From contig NZ_FOLH01000003.1 of the NCBI RefSeq assembly GCF_900112235.1, forward strand, positions 62,001 through 126,000: 64,000 nt of DNA, in the 5' to 3' direction. The stretch is from Marinospirillum celere. Lineage in GTDB: Bacteria > Pseudomonadota > Gammaproteobacteria > Pseudomonadales > Halomonadaceae. Made by a program: the position numbers and the translations under genes. Below the pieces are notes generated by a model that worked only from the letters and a program-made list of their open reading frames with translations, searched no databases and had not been told where the DNA came from. This document shows positions 61,893 through 64,000 of the stretch, piece after piece (position 1 is the stretch's first letter; each line of letters opens with the position of its first letter).

Positions 61893-62240
61893 ATGCTTAG
61901 CCCCGCCCAGTTTTTTAAATGCTTAAGTGATGATACCCGCTGCAAAATTCTTCTACTGGTGATGGAAGAAGAGGAGCTTTGTGTCTGCGAATTTAGTCAC
62001 GCCCTAGATACCAGTCAGCCCAAAATCTCCCGGCATTTGGCCCAACTGAGGGCAACAGGCCTACTGCATGACCGTCGCCAGGGACAGTGGGTTTACTACA
62101 GCATCAAGCCCGCCAAAAGTCACTGGACCTACCAGCTACTCAATGAGTTCTACCAAGTTAAAAAAGACCATATCACCGACGAATTGACTCGCCTGCACAC
62201 TATGGGTGACCGCCCGGAAAGACAAAAGGAGTGTTGTTAA
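61893..62240 (+). CDS. arsR: ArsR-family metalloregulator
   Basis: A 115-residue winged-helix repressor. ELCVCEFSHALDTSQPKISRHLAQLRATGLL carries the arsenic-type C-x-C (C30 and C32) at the start of the recognition helix-turn-helix, with extra cysteines at 10, 17 and in the final KECC. Metalloid binding to the cysteine pair would release DNA. The frame runs further upstream, but AGGAAG favours this ATG. No arsB, arsC or acr3 gene is adjacent; a hairpin lies across its 3' end. Confidence 0.88.
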   Translation: MLSPAQFFKCLSDDTRCKILLLVMEEEELCVCEFSHALDTSQPKISRHLAQLRATGLLHDRRQGQWVYYSIKPAKSHWTYQLLNEFYQVKKDHITDELTRLHTMGDRPERQKECC

Positions 62241-62249
62241 AACTCCTTT
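62225..62249 (+). terminator. Hairpin overlapping the arsR stop
   Basis: AAAGGAGT, a 9-base loop and ACTCCTTT: an 8-bp perfect stem overlapping the last codons of arsR. There is no long T-run, so intrinsic termination may be weak. Confidence 0.5.
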
Positions 62250-62304
62250 GATCAATTAAATTTTGCAGGGATGCATAGATTGATCTTCACAAGGAGTGTC
62301 AAGG

Positions 62305-63378
62305 ATGAAATTGCTTATTACTGGAGGCGCAGGTTTTGTTGGGTCAGCACTGATTCATTGGCTCTTGCAAAACACTGAGCACCAAGTCATTAACTTCGAT
62401 AAACGCACCCCAGCAGCCAACCCCCTTTCCTTACAAAGTATCCGCAGGCATAAAGACTACACCAGTTTTAGAGGTGATGTCTGTGATCCAGATAGAATTG
62501 CTGAAGCCTTAGAAAAATTTCAACCCGATGCAGTAATTCATCTTGCCGCCGCTACCCCTGATGAAGCTGAAGGCAGGGCCTACACGGCCTCTGAAGCCTA
62601 CATGCAAACCCAGTGTATAGGCACCTTCCACCTCTTAGAAGCCACGCGCCATTACTGGCAACAACTTCCAGCCCATAAACACAGGGACTTTCGCTTTTTA
62701 CAAGTCTCTAGTGATGTGGTTTTTGGCAACCAACAAAAACTAACCAACACCCTGGCTGAAAGCAACAGTTATCAACCCGACTCCCCCTACTCAGCCAGCA
62801 AAGCCTCTGCCGATCAGCTCGTCAAAGCCTGGCAAGCCTGCTATCAACTGCCTATTCTGGTGACCTATTCATGTTGCAACTACGGGCCTCGTCAACACCC
62901 TAGCCAGCTTCTGCCAGCCTTAGTGATCAAGGCCTTAAATCAACAGCCTCTGTTAATTCCCAGCACCAACCAAGCAATAAAAGACTGGCTCTATGTTGAA
63001 GACCATGTGCGCGCTCTTTACCAGGTACTGCTTTCAGGACGTCCGGGAGAAAGCTATCACATCAGCAGCAACGAACCCCTTAGCCGCCACCAATTGCTTA
63101 ACCAAGTCTGTCACCAGTTGGATGAACTCCAGCCCGCAGCAACTAGTTACTGTAATCTAATCACTTATGACACCTGCCTGCCCGACTACCAAACCTATCT
63201 ATCCTTGGATACTACTAAAATACGCAGCGAACTGGGCTGGCAACCCCTTGATAACTTTTCCAGCGGCCTTAGAAAAACGATGACCTGGTATCTCAACAAC
63301 TCCGCCTGGGTCAACAAAGCACTGGAAAGAAGCCAGCCGAAAGCCATTAGAAGGAAAAAAGTGACGCAAGGAATCTGA
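62305..63378 (+). CDS. NAD-dependent epimerase/dehydratase (RmlB/GalE-like)
   Basis: A 357-residue extended short-chain dehydrogenase. The cofactor motif is TGGAGFVGS (residues 6-14), the catalytic serine/threonine region is QVSSDVVFG, and the Y-x3-K pair is PYSASKASADQL. NYGPRQHPSQLLPALVIKAL and KDWLYVEDHVRAL resemble dTDP-glucose 4,6-dehydratases, but the catalytic Asp-Glu dyad after the serine is replaced by Asp-Val, so it may be an epimerase or another sugar-nucleotide enzyme. AAGGAG lies eight bases before this ATG; a GTG inside that site is not the start. It stands alone, without rml or wb genes. Confidence 0.85.
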   Translation: MKLLITGGAGFVGSALIHWLLQNTEHQVINFDKRTPAANPLSLQSIRRHKDYTSFRGDVCDPDRIAEALEKFQPDAVIHLAAATPDEAEGRAYTASEAYMQTQCIGTFHLLEATRHYWQQLPAHKHRDFRFLQVSSDVVFGNQQKLTNTLAESNSYQPDSPYSASKASADQLVKAWQACYQLPILVTYSCCNYGPRQHPSQLLPALVIKALNQQPLLIPSTNQAIKDWLYVEDHVRALYQVLLSGRPGESYHISSNEPLSRHQLLNQVCHQLDELQPAATSYCNLITYDTCLPDYQTYLSLDTTKIRSELGWQPLDNFSSGLRKTMTWYLNNSAWVNKALERSQPKAIRRKKVTQGI

Positions 63379-63563
63379 AACCTAAATCCCGTAGAAAACA
63401 TCAAGCAATCAATGTTATCTTGCTGATATCACTGTCATCATGATGCAGCCTTCAACTCAAGAATTTAGTTGAGCCACCGATATTAAACAGGTAAGACTCG
63501 AGTCCTCAGGAAAGCACTCCTAATCCTGGGGCGGTAGCGTGCCTGAAAGGATTTTCAAAAGAA

Positions 63564-64000
63564 TGCAGCAAGATACTCTCGCTCCCCGCTATGTTCGCCA
63601 GTTTCAGTGTACGGGAAGCAAATGTCCTGATAATTGCTGCCACAGCTGGCATGTTGGTGTCGATCCAGAAACCTGGCGGGGCTATAAAAGCAACCCTGCA
63701 CTCATCCCACTAATGCAGGATAAACTGGTCGACAACCAGGATTTAGTTACTAAGGAAACCACCCCCGGCTATATCAAACTGGATCCAGCAACGAATCTCT
63801 GCACCCTGCAAGAGCCTTCTGGCCTCTGCAAACTTCAAAAGGACTTTGGAGAGGCTGCACTTTGTAAAACCTGTGACAACTACCCACGCAGCTTTAAACT
63901 CCTCGGCGAAGACCTCATCGGGACGCTAACCGATTCCTGCCCAGAAGCTGCCCGCTTACTGATTAGTGACCCAGATGCACTGGAACTCGAATTTGGCCCG
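63564..64000 (+). CDS. fliB: FliB-like lysine N-methylase (partial, runs off the window)
   Basis: The open frame has 145 codons and no stop before the window ends. It matches the FliB family (flagellin lysine-N-methylase): FQCTGSKCPDNCCHSWHVGVD has cysteines at 16, 21, 25 and 26, and a second group appears in LCTLQEPSGLCKLQ and LCKTCDNYPRSF. These cysteines probably bind an Fe-S cluster. The start ATG lacks a strong ribosome site; the 185 bases upstream (63379-63563) show nothing else. No flagellar genes are in view, so the target protein is unknown. Confidence 0.8.

Noticed and set aside
63421-63445. ACTGTCATCATGATG as a Pho box
   Set aside because: Only one half-site is present, with no second repeat 11 bp away.
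1-64000. tRNA genes, rRNA, CRISPR arrays, insertion sequences, prophage
   Set aside because: Looked for on both strands by eye; no T-loop patterns, regularly spaced repeats, transposase or integrase frames were seen.

Overview
The window looks like chromosomal DNA of a marine or haloalkaliphilic gammaproteobacterium, most likely from the Oceanospirillales (a Marinospirillum-, Nitrincola- or Halomonas-like organism). The evidence is a complete EF-P/EpmA/EpmB set, a GdhB-type 1,600-residue NAD-glutamate dehydrogenase, a six-gene Mrp Na+/H+ antiporter with a fused A/B subunit, a Pseudomonas-like NosP/histidine kinase/ErbR/ExaC cluster, and very acidic outer-membrane proteins. The placement is inferred from remembered protein families; no 16S gene or other phylogenetic marker is present. 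I see no tRNA, rRNA, CRISPR array, insertion sequence or prophage. Gene density is high, and several convergent gene pairs overlap at their stop codons.

Layout. 1-7.8 kb: a LysR/YnfM-type MFS pair, a TauE/SafE permease, a YcbL hydrolase, PhhB, and a Ycf48-like/RND (MMPL) exporter pair. 7.9-13.8 kb: a long NHL-repeat protein with a small partner, a Cache chemoreceptor, a crotonase, and a homocysteine S-methyltransferase preceded by an unrecognised 48-residue cysteine-rich reading frame. 13.8-21.1 kb: Nudix, LysR plus CurA-like reductase, DUF962, MurI, TrmA, an FAD amine-oxidase-like protein and YjbQ. 21.1-29.1 kb: a minus-strand moxR-DUF58-DUF4381-batA-batB/C-batD operon that runs into norR and yjbQ. 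29.2-39 kb: gdhB, a DUF2835 protein, and a cluster of ErbR-like regulator, sensorless hybrid kinase, FIST-domain (NosP-like) sensor and ExaC-like aldehyde dehydrogenase. 39-46.4 kb: pyrD, deaD and an RND efflux adaptor plus pump. 46.6-51.2 kb: epmA, efp, epmB, a PilZ-like unknown and a Rieske protein. 51.5-53.4 kb: two outer-membrane proteins, the second behind a good Pho box. 53.4-60.2 kb: a LysR gene divergent from mrpA(B)CDEFG. 60.3-64 kb: pirin, nitroreductase, ArsR, a sugar-nucleotide epimerase and the start of a FliB-like lysine N-methylase.

How the genes work together. Two separate nitric-oxide sensing routes lie within 16 kb: NorR at the end of the Bat operon, and the NosP-like FIST protein with its kinase. 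The EF-P substrate and two of its modifying enzymes sit side by side. The Mrp antiporter, acidic porins and glutamate metabolism fit a life at high salt or pH.

Most unusual signals. (1) A 62-nt twin-hairpin repeat occurs twice, each time between convergent genes. The two cores match at 59 of 62 positions, but the flanking arms differ completely between copies while staying self-complementary within each copy. (2) A 48-residue CxxC-x3-C-x5-C reading frame sits directly upstream of the homocysteine methyltransferase, behind a leader that can fold in two exclusive ways. (3) The BatB-like protein has a VWA domain that has lost its metal site. (4) Paired 16-bp palindromes lie between the aldehyde dehydrogenase and pyrD. 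(5) A Pho box with 11-bp phasing precedes a porin.
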